A stretch of DNA of 64,000 nt from Comamonas_C sp026954015. GTDB taxonomy: Bacteria > Pseudomonadota > Gammaproteobacteria > Burkholderiales > Burkholderiaceae_C. Location of the stretch: NCBI GenBank assembly GCA_035063785.1, contig JAPSFS010000011.1, forward strand, positions 1 through 64,000, in the 5' to 3' direction. Below the pieces are notes generated by a model. The model worked only from the letters and a program-made list of their open reading frames with translations. It was not told where the DNA came from and did not search any database. Made by a program: the position numbers and the translations under genes. Below, piece by piece: positions 63,963-64,000 of the stretch. Position 1 is the stretch's first letter; every line of letters starts with the position of its first letter.

Positions 63963-64000
63963 TTCGGAACTGGGACGCTGCTGCAGGAAATTGCGCAGCA
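63939..64000 (-). CDS. trpG: Anthranilate synthase glutamine amidotransferase subunit, C-terminal end
   Basis: Only the last 19 residues are in the window, read LRNFLQQRPSSENSNQISL and a TAG. LRNFLQ fits the usual C-terminal helix of TrpG/PabA. The tail after PSSE comes from the repeat. The gene position before trpD supports the call. The rest is beyond the right edge. Confidence 0.55.
   Translation of the reverse strand, partial: LRNFLQQRPSSENSNQISL

Overview
The window is a chromosomal segment of a high-GC betaproteobacterium, most likely order Burkholderiales and probably family Comamonadaceae. The evidence is GC-rich codon use throughout, typical Burkholderiales genes (DUF1631 protein, MurU, NnrS, fused indolepyruvate oxidoreductase), and at least six copies of a palindromic interspersed repeat (AGCGCTTG-N5-CAAGCGCT core with a CAGCTATCA flank) of a kind I associate with that family. 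No phage, transposase or CRISPR array is visible.

Layout. 1-3.5 kb (minus): the str cluster rpsL-rpsG-fusA-tuf (tuf cut by the window edge). 3.7-13.7 kb (plus): a tightly coupled eleven-gene block, haoA-haoB-ccmCDEFGHI-ccmAB. It encodes an octaheme hydroxylamine-oxidoreductase-like cytochrome with its usual companion HaoB, followed by a complete System I cytochrome c maturation set. This is the most notable system here. 13.7-18.3 kb (minus): MocR-type regulator, D,D-carboxypeptidase, alpha/beta hydrolase, 2Fe-2S ferredoxin, HemJ-like protein, tRNA-Arg. 18.4-27.8 kb (minus): DUF1631 protein, secF-secD-yajC, fused indolepyruvate:ferredoxin oxidoreductase. 28-34.4 kb: murU (minus, with a repeat inserted in frame), pepP, a Fur-box-preceded cupredoxin/FTR1 iron importer pair, pyruvate kinase and class II aldolase (plus).

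34.5-39.2 kb (minus): an apparent operon for a NitT/TauT-type ABC transporter, NnrS and an FmdE-like protein, plausibly linked to nitrogen oxides. 39.3-48.3 kb (minus): the spc and alpha ribosomal-protein cluster from rplN to rplQ with secY and rpoA, followed by initiator tRNA and a strong terminator; a good sigma70 promoter lies upstream of rplN, so this block is separated from the S10 genes. 48.4-51.6 kb: divergent glpD/glpK. 51.7-57.3 kb: proC, ubiA, dps, oxyR, recG. 57.3-62 kb: an HD-GYP phosphodiesterase, queA, and a large PAS-GGDEF cyclase. 62-64 kb (minus): trpC, trpD and the C-terminal end of trpG.

How it fits together. HaoA needs eight covalently bound hemes, and the ccm genes directly behind it supply heme export, chaperoning and ligation, so one transcript could build and equip the enzyme. 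No ammonia monooxygenase and no cytochrome c554/cM552 partner is present in the window, so hydroxylamine oxidation in a non-nitrifier (detoxification or co-oxidation) is more likely than autotrophic nitrification. NnrS at 35-36 kb adds a second gene associated with nitrogen-oxide metabolism. The rest is housekeeping.
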